From positions 62,001 through 126,000 of the forward strand of contig NZ_AWFF01000098.1 in NCBI RefSeq assembly GCF_000682755.1: a DNA stretch of 64,000 bases, written 5' to 3'. Made by a program: the position numbers and the translations under genes. The stretch is from Hyphomonas beringensis (GTDB lineage Bacteria; Pseudomonadota; Alphaproteobacteria; Caulobacterales; Hyphomonadaceae). Positions 50,030 to 58,935 of the stretch are shown piece by piece; position 1 is the stretch's first letter; each line of letters opens with the position of its first letter. The notes under the pieces were generated by a model. That model had not been told where the DNA came from. It saw only the letters and a program-made list of their open reading frames with translations, and made no database searches.

Positions 50030-51607
50030 ATGTCCAGCATTCTCACCAATAATAGTGCTATGGTTGCTCTGCAGACTCTGCGCAGCATCAATAGCAATCT
50101 CGAAACAGTTCAGTCCGAAATTTCTACCGGCAAGAAGGTCTCCAACGCCAAGGACAACGCGGCGATCTGGGCTATCTCGACCGTGATGTCGACGGATGTG
50201 GAAAGCTTCAAGCAGATTACAGACTCCCTGAACAAGGGCTCTTCCACGGTCGGCGTGGCACGCGCTGCTTCTGAGGAAGTCACTCAACTGCTTCAGGACA
50301 TGAAGGAACTTATCGTTTCCGCTCAGGAAGATCTGAATGCTGACGACCGCGCCAAGATCCAGACGGATATTGATGCAAAACGTACGGCAATCAGCAACAT
50401 TGTGAACGCCGCACAGTTTAACGGTCAAAACCTTCTGAAGGGAACTGAAAGCGTAAGCGTTCTTGCGTCTCTGGACCGTGGTTCTGATGGTTCTGTCTCG
50501 GCAACTCACATCACTGTCGCCCGTAATGACCTTCAGACAAATGCTGCTGTGGACGCTGCTGCCAAAGAAGCAACCGATGCCGGTTATGTTTCTACCGCTG
50601 ACAGCGTAACGACGAACACTGTCGACAAGCAAAGCGGCGATGCAGGCTTTATGTCTACGTCGCAAAGCGGCAACTTTAGTGATGGTGATGATGCCGATAT
50701 CACCATCAAGGGTGGCGCGATCTCTGCTGGTGACAAGTTCAACATCAATGTGGGCGGCAATGACTACACTTATACGGCGCAAGCAGATGACACCATCAAT
50801 GATGTCGCAAACGGCCTGAAGACACTTGTCGATGCTGGTAGTGTTGCCAACCTTACCGTTACTGTGACGGCAGCCACTGATCCGGCGTCGGATGATGCGA
50901 CGATCAATCTTGCCGCCAGTGGTGGCACTGTGAACTTTGATGAGGCTGAGCTTGCTGCAACGGCTGATGAGTCTGTGATCGGAGATGGCGATACCATTAA
51001 TGTAACGATCGCAGGTGGCACGATTTCCACAGGCGATACATTTACGGTCAATGTGGGTGGATCAGACTTCACCTATACTGCACTGGCAGACGACACAGTT
51101 AATGATGTCGCCGCAGGCCTCAAATCTCTGATCGATGCAGCTAGCGTTGATGACCTGACGGTTACGGTGACAGATGCTGCTGATCCAAGCTCTGATGCAG
51201 CAACCATCTCACTGGCCGCTGACGGCGGTGACGTTGATGTAAGCCTTGCCGGACTGGCATCTCAGAATGCCGCTGTTAGTGCAGGTGGCCTGGGTGCCAT
51301 CGCAGACCTCAGCGTCGCAACGTCTGCTGATGCCACGACAGCCCTGAACACGATCGAGTCCTTGCTCGATACGTCCATCAGCGCTGCAACGTCCTTCGGT
51401 TCGGCCCAGACCCAGATTGAGGGCCAGTCGAAATTCGTTCAGACCCTGATCGACTCAATGACATCCGGTATCGGCGCAATGGTTGATGCGGACATTGAGG
51501 CGGCATCCGCCAAGCTTCAGGCTCTGCAGGTTCAGCAACAACTCGGCGTTCAGGCGCTGACGATTGCTAACTCCAACCCGCAGACGCTGCTGGCTCTGTT
51601 CAGATAG
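50030..51607 (+). CDS. Flagellin with internal tandem module
   Basis: 525 aa, ATG 50030. Conserved D0/D1 ends: SSILTNNSAMVALQTLRSIN with ISTGKKVSNAKDNAA at the start, and ASAKLQALQVQQQLGVQALT with SNPQTLLALFR at the end. The surface-exposed middle (about 217-420) holds two copies of a 101-residue unit built round INVGGNDYTYTAQADDTIND and VNVGGSDFTYTALADDTVND. Typical alphaproteobacterial flagellins are 270-400 aa, so this one is enlarged. Followed by flaF and flbT. Confidence 0.93.
   Translation: MSSILTNNSAMVALQTLRSINSNLETVQSEISTGKKVSNAKDNAAIWAISTVMSTDVESFKQITDSLNKGSSTVGVARAASEEVTQLLQDMKELIVSAQEDLNADDRAKIQTDIDAKRTAISNIVNAAQFNGQNLLKGTESVSVLASLDRGSDGSVSATHITVARNDLQTNAAVDAAAKEATDAGYVSTADSVTTNTVDKQSGDAGFMSTSQSGNFSDGDDADITIKGGAISAGDKFNINVGGNDYTYTAQADDTINDVANGLKTLVDAGSVANLTVTVTAATDPASDDATINLAASGGTVNFDEAELAATADESVIGDGDTINVTIAGGTISTGDTFTVNVGGSDFTYTALADDTVNDVAAGLKSLIDAASVDDLTVTVTDAADPSSDAATISLAADGGDVDVSLAGLASQNAAVSAGGLGAIADLSVATSADATTALNTIESLLDTSISAATSFGSAQTQIEGQSKFVQTLIDSMTSGIGAMVDADIEAASAKLQALQVQQQLGVQALTIANSNPQTLLALFR
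50680..51286 (+). repeat. Two tandem 303-bp flagellin modules
   Basis: Matching positions are exactly 303 bp (101 codons) apart: G228 and G329 of the protein sit in GGAISAGDKF and GGTISTGDTF. The copies are diverged at the DNA level but collinear, each ending in DPxSDxATI. Confidence 0.85.
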
Positions 51608-51616
51608 TATCCTTAA

Positions 51617-51644
51617 GGCCCAGGCGCTGAGAGGCGCCTGGGCC
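51617..51644 (+). terminator. Strong hairpin after flagellin
   Basis: GGCCCAGGCGC (51617-51627) pairs perfectly with GCGCCTGGGCC (51634-51644) with a 6-base loop. No T tract follows, so it may protect the 3' end of the flagellin mRNA or lower readthrough into flaF. Confidence 0.7.
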
Positions 51645-51672
51645 CGATTATTAAGAGGCGTAGAGAAGGTGT

Positions 51673-52062
51673 ATGCAACAACTGGCTTACAAGGCGTATG
51701 GTGAGGTCACAAACCGAACTGCAAGCGATGAGCAGATAGAATATGCCCTGTTCCAAGAGATCACGCAGGCGCTCAAAGCTGTCGATGAGGACGAAAGGCC
51801 GTCCCCGGTTGTTTGGGTAGATGCGATCGATCGTAACCTTCAGCTCTGGCAAATAATTTCCACCGATGTGATGAGCGAAGCCAATCAGTTGGATTCTGCG
51901 CTCAAAGCGAATTTGATCACGCTTGCAGAATCGGTGCGCATGATCAGTTACCATGTTCTCTCGCGGAAAGCCGAGATCTCCGAGCTCATAGAGATCAACG
52001 AGATCATCATGGAGGGGCTGGCCGGTCAGACCGTGGCAGTGGCTGATAGGGTGGTCGCATAA
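51673..52062 (+). CDS. flaF: Flagellar biosynthesis regulator FlaF
   Basis: 129 aa, ATG 51673. AYGEVTNRTASDEQIEYALF and DAIDRNLQLWQIISTDVMSE are FlaF hallmarks. FlaF promotes flagellin synthesis or secretion and is antagonised by FlbT. TAATG overlap with flbT. Confidence 0.94.
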   Translation: MQQLAYKAYGEVTNRTASDEQIEYALFQEITQALKAVDEDERPSPVVWVDAIDRNLQLWQIISTDVMSEANQLDSALKANLITLAESVRMISYHVLSRKAEISELIEINEIIMEGLAGQTVAVADRVVA

Positions 52063-52493
52063 TGGCGGGACTGGTTCTTAAGCTCGCGGCTGGTGAGCGC
52101 TTTGTAGTAAATGGTGCTCTGCTGGAGAATGGCGATAAGCCCTCCACGGTACGCATCGCTGATGATGATGCACGGGTGCTGCGCTGCAGGGATGCGCTTC
52201 AGCCTTCAGAAGTCGATACGCCGACAAAGCGTGTGTACTACGCCATCCAATTGATCATCACAGGCGACCTGAAGGAAGAAGACGTATTGTCTGCAATCCT
52301 CAACGAGTGCGGCCGTTTGGAAGATGTGTTCGAGACAATCGATACCAGCCTGATGAGTGTTTTGCGGTCAATGCTTGAGCGCGGGAATTATTACTCCGCC
52401 CTCTGTCATTTGCGCGGCATTATCGCGATTGAGGCAGAACTCCTGAAGGTTGCGGAACATAAATCCCGCCAAGTGCAAGCCAAGGTGGCCTGA
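52062..52493 (+). CDS. flbT: Flagellin mRNA regulator FlbT
   Basis: 143 aa, ATG 52062. LVLKLAAGERFVVNGALLEN, TPTKRVYYAIQLIITGD and GNYYSALCHLRGIIAIEAEL identify FlbT, which destabilises flagellin mRNA through its 5' leader until assembly is ready. One bp after it comes the DUF1217 gene. Confidence 0.95.
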   Translation: MAGLVLKLAAGERFVVNGALLENGDKPSTVRIADDDARVLRCRDALQPSEVDTPTKRVYYAIQLIITGDLKEEDVLSAILNECGRLEDVFETIDTSLMSVLRSMLERGNYYSALCHLRGIIAIEAELLKVAEHKSRQVQAKVA

Positions 52494-52494
52494 C

Positions 52495-53337
52495 ATGGTC
52501 TACCAGCCCGTCATTCCCTTGTCCGGTTATGGTGGTTGGAAGTTTTTGGAATCCACTTTCGACAAGCAGCTGGAAGGGTTTTCAGACTCTGCGAGTGTCC
52601 GGAACGACCGGGAATACTTCCAGCAGAAAATGTCGTCTCCAGTGGAGATGGAAGATTTCCTCTCTGACAAGAGGCTGATGCGGATTGCCCTGACAGCTTT
52701 TGACCTGGGCGGTGAAGAGTGGAAAGTCGGCTATGTCCGTCATGTGATGGAAGAAGCGGCCGATCCTGACAGCACGTTCCTGAAACGGCTCAATAATCCG
52801 TCCTACACAAATTTCGCGAAAGTCTTTGCCGTGAAAGACGGTAAGATATCCCTGTCAGAGGATGTCAGGGCGCAGCTCGCAGACGACTTCGAAATGGCAT
52901 CCTTCCGGTCGGCTGTCGGCGAAGTTGACAATAATATGCGCCTCAGCCTGAACTATAAGGACAAGATCGCTACTTTGGCGAACGAAGAGTCCAGCGAGTC
53001 GGCAATTCTCTATAAGTTGCTCGGAGATGTGCCCGTGCGGACAGTGCTCGAAACTGCTCTGAATCTGCCGAGCGAGATGCGCAAGCTCGATGTGGAGCAG
53101 CAGGCTGGAATCCTGAAGGAACGCCTTCTCAGCGTTTTTTCCATAAGCAGGGTTTCTGATCTGGCGAAAGAAGACGTGGTCGAGAAGGCGATTCAGCGCT
53201 TCCATGCCATGGACTCGATTTCCCAGGCCCAATCGTCCATGTCCCCGGGTTCGGTTGCGCTAACCCTGCTGAATGGTGCGTCAGGCTATGGCAGCATTGC
53301 GAGCCAAAACCTCTTCCTCAGCCGACTTTCAAGCTAG
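52495..53337 (+). CDS. DUF1217 flagellar protein
   Basis: 280 aa from ATG 52495. MVYQPVIPLSGYGGWKFLES, DFLSDKRLMRIALTAFDLGG and a helical middle with LLGDVPVRTVLETAL are the DUF1217 pattern, seen next to alphaproteobacterial rod and hook genes. Molecular role not established. Its stop overlaps the convergent fliI stop by 4 bp. Confidence 0.85.
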   Translation: MVYQPVIPLSGYGGWKFLESTFDKQLEGFSDSASVRNDREYFQQKMSSPVEMEDFLSDKRLMRIALTAFDLGGEEWKVGYVRHVMEEAADPDSTFLKRLNNPSYTNFAKVFAVKDGKISLSEDVRAQLADDFEMASFRSAVGEVDNNMRLSLNYKDKIATLANEESSESAILYKLLGDVPVRTVLETALNLPSEMRKLDVEQQAGILKERLLSVFSISRVSDLAKEDVVEKAIQRFHAMDSISQAQSSMSPGSVALTLLNGASGYGSIASQNLFLSRLSS

Positions 53338-54668
53338 CTTGCTTCCTCCGCTAACGGCGCAATCGGTGCTGGATTTAGCAGGCCCTGAAGCGCTTCGAAG
53401 GCTTGTGGGATCGTTGCCGGGTTAGGGGCGGAGACAAACGCATCCAGATGTGGCCACAGCGCGATTGCCCGGTCGCCAGCCATGTCATGGCCGCGCTCAT
53501 AGAGATTTGCACGCAGCATCGGGGCGATCTCTTCATATAGCGCAACAGTTCGACGGTAGTCCTTGATGAGATCATTCTCTGTCTCACTCGCCGCGTGCGG
53601 TAAAGCGCGTGAAACGCTCCTCAAAACGTCAATCGCAGGATAGCGCCCCCGCTCTGAGATCTCTCGAGACAGAATGATATGTCCATCGAGCAGACCGCGA
53701 ACCATATCTGCGACGGGTTCTTCCATGTCAGAACCCGCGACAAGCACAGAGAAGATGGCGGTAATATCCCCCTGGCTGGAGGTGCCAGGCCCGGTACGCT
53801 CGGCTACTTCGGCAATCGCTCTTACCGTCGAAGGGGGAAATGCGTTCAGGGCAGGGGTTTCACCTGCTGCAAGGGAGACTTCTCTATGGGCCTCGGCAAA
53901 TCGCGTGATCGAATCGAACAGGAAGAGCACCTGATGGCCTTCATCGCGGAAATGCTCGGCCGCCGTCACGGCGCAAAGGGCCGCGCGCTTTTTTGCGCCA
54001 GGCGGCTCGTTTGCTGTGGCGGCGACGATTACGGTTTTTGACAGAACCGATTTCGGCAAGGTCTTGTGAACAAACTCATTCACTTCACGGCTGCGCTCGC
54101 CCACCAGCGCAATGACGACCCGGTCTGCTTTTACGCCGCCGGCAAGCGAACCAAGAAAGGTGGATTTGCCAACACCGGACCCTGCGAACAGGCCCAGCCT
54201 CTGGCCCCGGCATATGGGCAGCATCGTATCCGTAATCATCCAGCCGGTCGGCAGTCTGTCTCCCAGGCTCTTGCGCGCCGTATTCGCTGGCGGTGTTGCC
54301 TTGAGCGGTCTCTGCAGCGCGTTGATAGCTGTGCGCGGGCTCTCTTCGCCGACCACGAGGCCGCGATAGTCGACAATCTTGCCCAGCCAGTGATCGCCCG
54401 GTTCCACAACGGCCTCTTGTTCCAAAGTTACCCGGTCGCCAATGTGGATGGCGTCAGAGTCTCCGTACAGCATGGCGGTGACGCCACCGCCTGTGACGGA
54501 AAGGACCTCGCCAAACACATCACCCTTGGCGGTCATAACGCGGATTTCGTTTCCCAGCCGGGAAAACTCGCCAATGCCGGCAATGTTTATCATGCCGGGG
54601 GACACGTCACGGACGGTGCCCCAAATGCTGTAGAGGCGATCAGGAAAGTTTGGGGCTGGCGTCAACAC
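53334..54668 (-). CDS. fliI: Flagellar export ATPase FliI
   Basis: 444 aa, GTG 54668. Walker A at 162-170 (AGSGVGKST), Walker B in QVLFLFDSITRFA, the RYPAIDVLRSVSR and GERSREVNEF motifs of F1-type T3SS ATPases. Divergent from flgB with an 82-bp gap. Confidence 0.96.
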   Translation of the reverse strand: MLTPAPNFPDRLYSIWGTVRDVSPGMINIAGIGEFSRLGNEIRVMTAKGDVFGEVLSVTGGGVTAMLYGDSDAIHIGDRVTLEQEAVVEPGDHWLGKIVDYRGLVVGEESPRTAINALQRPLKATPPANTARKSLGDRLPTGWMITDTMLPICRGQRLGLFAGSGVGKSTFLGSLAGGVKADRVVIALVGERSREVNEFVHKTLPKSVLSKTVIVAATANEPPGAKKRAALCAVTAAEHFRDEGHQVLFLFDSITRFAEAHREVSLAAGETPALNAFPPSTVRAIAEVAERTGPGTSSQGDITAIFSVLVAGSDMEEPVADMVRGLLDGHIILSREISERGRYPAIDVLRSVSRALPHAASETENDLIKDYRRTVALYEEIAPMLRANLYERGHDMAGDRAIALWPHLDAFVSAPNPATIPQAFEALQGLLNPAPIAPLAEEAS

Positions 54669-54750
54669 GTAAACAAATCCCGCTCATTCGTTAACTATTT
54701 CTTCAAATTAAACCGGCATTTTTTCCAAAGTGTTAACCGGGGGTGATTCT
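54669..54750. promoter_or_regulatory. fliI/flgB divergent control region
   Basis: 82 bp, AT-rich. Contains GTTAAC (54690-54695), ATTAAA (54707-54712) and GTTAACC (54732-54738), CtrA-like TTAA half motifs but none at the exact N7 spacing. No sigma-54 element seen. Confidence 0.25.
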
Positions 54751-55113
54751 GTGACGATTCTCAATCTCGACGTTCTGAATGTTTATAGCGCGATGGCGCG
54801 GCATGCAGCAGAGACCCAGAAGGTTTCGGCGACCAATATCGCGCACGCAAATGATCCGGGCTACAAAGCGACTGAGATCGAAGGCTTCCAGGACTTTCTG
54901 GCCAGGGCAGCCAGCAGCGGTTCTGTTGATAGTGACAATTTGCAGTTCAAGACGTCCCAAAGCGATTCCTACGAAGCGCCGAATGGCAACTCCGTCAATC
55001 TGGAACTTGAAATGTTCAAGGCGGCCGACGCGCAGAGCCAGCATGATCTTGCCCTGTCCGTCTACACAAAATCTCTTGGTTTGTTGCGCACCGCAATTGG
55101 CAAGAAAGGCTAG
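54751..55113 (+). CDS. flgB: Flagellar rod protein FlgB
   Basis: 120 aa from GTG 54751 (ribosome site GGGGG); an upstream GTG (54730) is less likely. KVSATNIAHANDPGYKATEI is the rod signature; C-terminal LALSVYTKSLGLLRTAI. Proximal rod. 10 bp before flgC. Confidence 0.9.
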   Translation: MTILNLDVLNVYSAMARHAAETQKVSATNIAHANDPGYKATEIEGFQDFLARAASSGSVDSDNLQFKTSQSDSYEAPNGNSVNLELEMFKAADAQSQHDLALSVYTKSLGLLRTAIGKKG

Positions 55114-55123
55114 GGGGTAGGAC

Positions 55124-55504
55124 ATGGATTCACTTAAAGCCACAATGATGCAGGCTTTGTCTGGCATGCAATTGCAGACCAAGCGGATAGATGTTTCCTC
55201 ACAGAACATCTCCAATGCGGATACACCGGGTTATCGCCGCAAAATTTTGACGGTCGAAGAGCAGTCCTCCGGGGCAGCTTTCATGGCGACGCGAGTTCAG
55301 CTGGACCAAAGCGAAGGCGAACGCCAGTACGATCCAGAGAACCCGCTGGCGGATGGGGAAGGCTATATCACCGCATCGAATGTTTCCCTGGTTACAGAAA
55401 TGGCCGATATGCGCGAAGCCAATCGCAGCTATGAAGCTAATCTGAACTCGTTCCGCCAGGCGCGGAGTATGTACCAATCACTTCTTGACGTTCTTAAACG
55501 TTAG
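55124..55504 (+). CDS. flgC: Flagellar rod protein FlgC
   Basis: 126 aa, ATG 55124. IDVSSQNISNADTPGYRRKI, then NPLADGEGYITASNVSLVTE and MADMREANRSYEANLNSFRQ, all typical of FlgC. Confidence 0.95.
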   Translation: MDSLKATMMQALSGMQLQTKRIDVSSQNISNADTPGYRRKILTVEEQSSGAAFMATRVQLDQSEGERQYDPENPLADGEGYITASNVSLVTEMADMREANRSYEANLNSFRQARSMYQSLLDVLKR

Positions 55505-55515
55505 CGGGGGCCAAA

Positions 55516-55812
55516 ATGTCCAATGTCAGCTTCAGCGCCTATGCTGCGCTTGGTTCGGTAAAGCCTGGTGCGGGTACTGAAAACCTTGCCAAGGATACGG
55601 CTGCCAAGTCCGGGGCGGCAGACGGGTTTTCCACCTTCAAGGCTGCCTTGCAGGAGGCCGAGCAGGCTGCCATGCAGACAGCGGTTTCAGGAGCCGACCC
55701 GCATGCGATGGTTGAAGCGCTAGCACAGGCCGAGCTTGTGCTCGACGCGGCCGTAACCGTGCGGGACAAGGTGGTTGAAGCCTATCAGGAATTACTGCGT
55801 ATGCCAGTCTGA
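55516..55812 (+). CDS. fliE: Hook-basal body protein FliE
   Basis: 98 aa, ATG 55516 with ribosome site GCGGGGG. C-terminal half ALAQAELVLDAAVTVRDKVV and AYQELLRMPV is FliE-like. Joins MS ring and rod. Confidence 0.88.
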   Translation: MSNVSFSAYAALGSVKPGAGTENLAKDTAAKSGAADGFSTFKAALQEAEQAAMQTAVSGADPHAMVEALAQAELVLDAAVTVRDKVVEAYQELLRMPV

Positions 55813-55826
55813 TCGGGTCAGGGGGA

Positions 55827-56090
55827 ATGACCGAGCTTGCCATATTTGAGATCCTTCGCGGCGCCTTATGGGCTGCCGCAATGATGGCCTTGCCGATACT
55901 CGCGGTAACGTTGGTCCTCGGCTTCGTCATTGGTCTCTTGCAGGCTCTCACCTCAATTCAGGAGATGACGCTGACCTTCGTTCCAAAGATCCTGGCCGTT
56001 GTGGTCGTGTTCTTTCTCTCGCTTGGATACATGACGCGCGTTTGCCTCGACTTCTTCAATAACACTGTTCTTCCCATGATCTCGCAGTAG
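55827..56090 (+). CDS. fliQ: Flagellar export gate protein FliQ
   Basis: 87 aa, ATG 55827 with ribosome site CAGGGGG. Two helices; LVLGFVIGLLQALTSIQEMT and LTFVPKILAVVVVFF match FliQ. Gate component. Confidence 0.94.
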   Translation: MTELAIFEILRGALWAAAMMALPILAVTLVLGFVIGLLQALTSIQEMTLTFVPKILAVVVVFFLSLGYMTRVCLDFFNNTVLPMISQ

Positions 56091-56097
56091 GCCTCCT

Positions 56098-58176
56098 ATG
56101 CCGTCATCCCGCTTCTTCGACCTCTCAAAGCCGACTGCCGTCCTGGCCATTGGTCTGATGATGGTCATCCTGGTGATGATCCTGCCAGTGCCGGCGTGGA
56201 TCATGGATGTCGGTCTGACGATTTCCTTTGCCTTTGCGATTTTGATCTTCACCACGACAATCTTTATTGAGAAGCCCTTGGATTTCTCATCCTTTCCCAG
56301 TGTCCTGCTGGCCTGTCTGATCCTGCGGCTGGCGCTGAACGTTTCATCCACCAAGCTGATTATCAGTGAAGGGCATACCGGCACTCATGCTGCCGGGGGT
56401 GTGATTGAAGGCTTCGCCATGTTCATCATGGGGGGGAACCTTTTTGTCGGGCTTGTTGTATTTGGTGTTCTGATCATCGTGAATTTCATGGTGATCACGA
56501 AGGGTGCCGGCAGGATGGCCGAGGTCGGCGCACGCTTCGCTCTCGATGCTATGCCGGGCAAGCAGATGGCGATCGATTCCGACCTTGCTGTTGGCGCGAT
56601 CAGTCATGAAGAAGCGCGCACCCGCCGTCAGAAGGAACAGGAAGAAGCAGCTTTCCTGGGCTCGCTCGATGGTGCGTCCAAATTCGTGAAGGGGGATGCG
56701 GTTGCAGGTCTTCTGATTACTGCCCTGAACCTTGTCGCCGGGATTGGCTTTGGAATTATCGCGCATGGCCTCAGCTTTACCGAGGCGCTTAGCAATTACT
56801 CAATCCTGACGGTCGGGGATGGCCTCGTCTCTCAGATCCCGGCTGTTATCGTGTCTGTTTCGGCAGCATTGCTGCTGGCCAAGGGGCGCGATGATGGCGC
56901 GATAGATCTCGCGCTGGGCGCGCAACTGGGCGGCAATGCCACCTCTCTTATGATTGTAGCCGGAATTCTGGCGGTCTTTGCCCTGTTTCCCGGCCTGCCA
57001 TTCATTCCTTTCATGCTTGCCGCAGCGGCCTTTGCGACGGCGTCTGTTTTTATCCGTAAGCGGGATCGGGAAAAAGAGGCAGAGGCTTCCCTCGCAGAGA
57101 CAGAAGAGCCGCAGACCAGCCTGGTCATCGGGGATTCCATCCACTCCGATGAGATCCATCTTGAGGTCGCGCCAGATCTGGTCGGCATGGTCCTTCAGGG
57201 CGCGGGCGGATTTGAGAGCCGTATCGACAAGATACGCCGCTACATTGCTGAAGAGTATGGCTTCGTTCTTCCGTCTATTCGGATGACGGACAATCCAACA
57301 CTGAACAAGAATGAATACCGCATCCGGATTCAGGGTGTGCGTGTGGATCATGGCCTGGTGCGTCCAGGATCCTTGCTGGCCCTCATGGAAGATGCCCAGC
57401 TGCCGCATCTGAAGGGCGAGAAGGTGAAAGAGCCTGTCTACAAGGCGGCTGCACGCTGGTTGCCTAATACGAAGAAACAGGAATTGTCTGCTGCCGGTGT
57501 TCCGGCCATCGAGCCTACGGAAGTGCTCGCCACGCACATGCTCGAAGTGATTCAAGCGAACTTCTCTCTCGTCTTTACGCGCATGGTGATGATCGACACG
57601 CTGGATGCACTGACCCAGATTAGTGACAAAGAGCGCGCAGCTGCGAACAGGCGATTCCTGGATGAATACATCCCCGGCAAGGTTACACCTGAACTACTCC
57701 TGTCTGTTCTGCGCCTGCTTCTTGAAGAACGTGTCTCCATCCGGAACCTGTTCCTGATCATCGAGACCGTGGCTGAAGTTAAGGCTCAGACCAACTCGCC
57801 GTCTCGCATTGTGGAACTGGTCCGTCAGCGGCTTGGATTTCAGATCGTGGATCGCTTGCAAGACAGCCAGGGCCGTCTGCCTTTGCTGCAACTATCGACA
57901 AACTGGGAGCAGCGCTTCAATGAGCATGAAGTCTCGCGTGAGGATGGCGGCTCTGATATCGCTCTGCCACCTGAACTTTTCGGTGAGCTGACGACATCTG
58001 TGCAGGCAAAGCTGAACGAGATGGCCCAGAAGGGTGTCGTTGCAGCCTTGGCCACATCTTCCCGACGCAGGCGCTTCCTGCAGACGGTGCTGGCCAGCAA
58101 GGGTATTCGCAACTCGGTTCTGGCCTATGAGGAAATTGGCTCCAAGAGCAAACCCTATATCGTCGGCGTGGTCTGA
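56098..58176 (+). CDS. flhA: Flagellar export gate protein FlhA
   Basis: 692 aa, ATG 56098. Eight N-terminal membrane helices with FPSVLLACLILRLALNVSST, the FHIPEP-type loop (RFALDAMPGKQMAIDSDL), then a cytoplasmic domain from about 330 (IRMTDNPTLNKNEYRIRIQG). Docks export chaperone cargo. Overlaps fliR by 1 bp. Confidence 0.97.
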   Translation: MPSSRFFDLSKPTAVLAIGLMMVILVMILPVPAWIMDVGLTISFAFAILIFTTTIFIEKPLDFSSFPSVLLACLILRLALNVSSTKLIISEGHTGTHAAGGVIEGFAMFIMGGNLFVGLVVFGVLIIVNFMVITKGAGRMAEVGARFALDAMPGKQMAIDSDLAVGAISHEEARTRRQKEQEEAAFLGSLDGASKFVKGDAVAGLLITALNLVAGIGFGIIAHGLSFTEALSNYSILTVGDGLVSQIPAVIVSVSAALLLAKGRDDGAIDLALGAQLGGNATSLMIVAGILAVFALFPGLPFIPFMLAAAAFATASVFIRKRDREKEAEASLAETEEPQTSLVIGDSIHSDEIHLEVAPDLVGMVLQGAGGFESRIDKIRRYIAEEYGFVLPSIRMTDNPTLNKNEYRIRIQGVRVDHGLVRPGSLLALMEDAQLPHLKGEKVKEPVYKAAARWLPNTKKQELSAAGVPAIEPTEVLATHMLEVIQANFSLVFTRMVMIDTLDALTQISDKERAAANRRFLDEYIPGKVTPELLLSVLRLLLEERVSIRNLFLIIETVAEVKAQTNSPSRIVELVRQRLGFQIVDRLQDSQGRLPLLQLSTNWEQRFNEHEVSREDGGSDIALPPELFGELTTSVQAKLNEMAQKGVVAALATSSRRRRFLQTVLASKGIRNSVLAYEEIGSKSKPYIVGVV

Positions 58177-58928
58177 TGCCGGATGGCCTGCCTTTGGGGG
58201 CGACGCTTACAGCCTGGATCACGCTGTACATGCTGGTTGTTGCCAGGCTGTCCTTCATCGTGTTTCTCATGCCGGGCATTGGGGAGCAGACAGTGCCGGT
58301 ACGCGTCCGCCTTGCGCTTTTGCTGAGTCTTGCGACGGCCTTTGCGACGTCAGGATTGATCAGTGTGCCCCCCAGCATCTCCATGGGGACTTATGTCGGC
58401 TTGCTGGGAGCAGAGTCGATCATCGGCTTTGGTCTGGGCGTGCTGCTACGCCTGTCGATCTGGATACTCAGTACGGCCGGGGCTTTCATTGCGCAGGCAA
58501 TCGGCCTCTCGCAAATGCTCGGCATCGCGCTTGAAACCGAAGCGCAGACCATCGTTTCCAATATGCTTGCCATGGCCGGCGCAGCTTTGCTGCTGTCTGC
58601 GGATTATCATGTGAATGTGTTTGTCAGGCTTGCTGAGATCTATTCGGAAATACCGGTCGGCGCCGTTCAGCTGTTCGACAGGTCTTTCGTAATTGAGGGC
58701 ATATTTGACTCGATCAAGTTTGCCGTACTCATTGCCTGGCCGTTCGTGGCCATCAATTTGCTCTACAACATCTCACTGGGTTTCATAAACAAGGCGCTGC
58801 CGTCGCTGATGGTTGCATTCGTGGGGGCCCCCTTCATGATAGGGGCAGGATTCGTGCTTCTGGCCATTTCGATTTCGACTATGCTGGTTGTCTGGATGAA
58901 CAGGGCATCGGAATTTGTAGGCTGGTGA
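58176..58928 (+). CDS. fliR: Flagellar export gate protein FliR
   Basis: 250 aa, ATG 58176. Five to six helices including MPGIGEQTVPVRVRLALLLS, QAIGLSQMLGIALE and AVQLFDRSFVIEGIFD, typical of FliR. Completes the FliPQR gate. Confidence 0.94.
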   Translation: MPDGLPLGATLTAWITLYMLVVARLSFIVFLMPGIGEQTVPVRVRLALLLSLATAFATSGLISVPPSISMGTYVGLLGAESIIGFGLGVLLRLSIWILSTAGAFIAQAIGLSQMLGIALETEAQTIVSNMLAMAGAALLLSADYHVNVFVRLAEIYSEIPVGAVQLFDRSFVIEGIFDSIKFAVLIAWPFVAINLLYNISLGFINKALPSLMVAFVGAPFMIGAGFVLLAISISTMLVVWMNRASEFVGW

Positions 58929-58935
58929 ACTAGGT

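Noticed and set aside
54066-54746. 226-codon plus-strand frame opposite fliI
   Set aside because: Antisense to the export ATPase with its Walker motifs; no independent support.
57000-58000. Search for tRNA genes, transposases, integrases or CRISPR repeats in the window
   Set aside because: None recognised here or in any other part; no terminal repeats or cloverleaf sequences seen.
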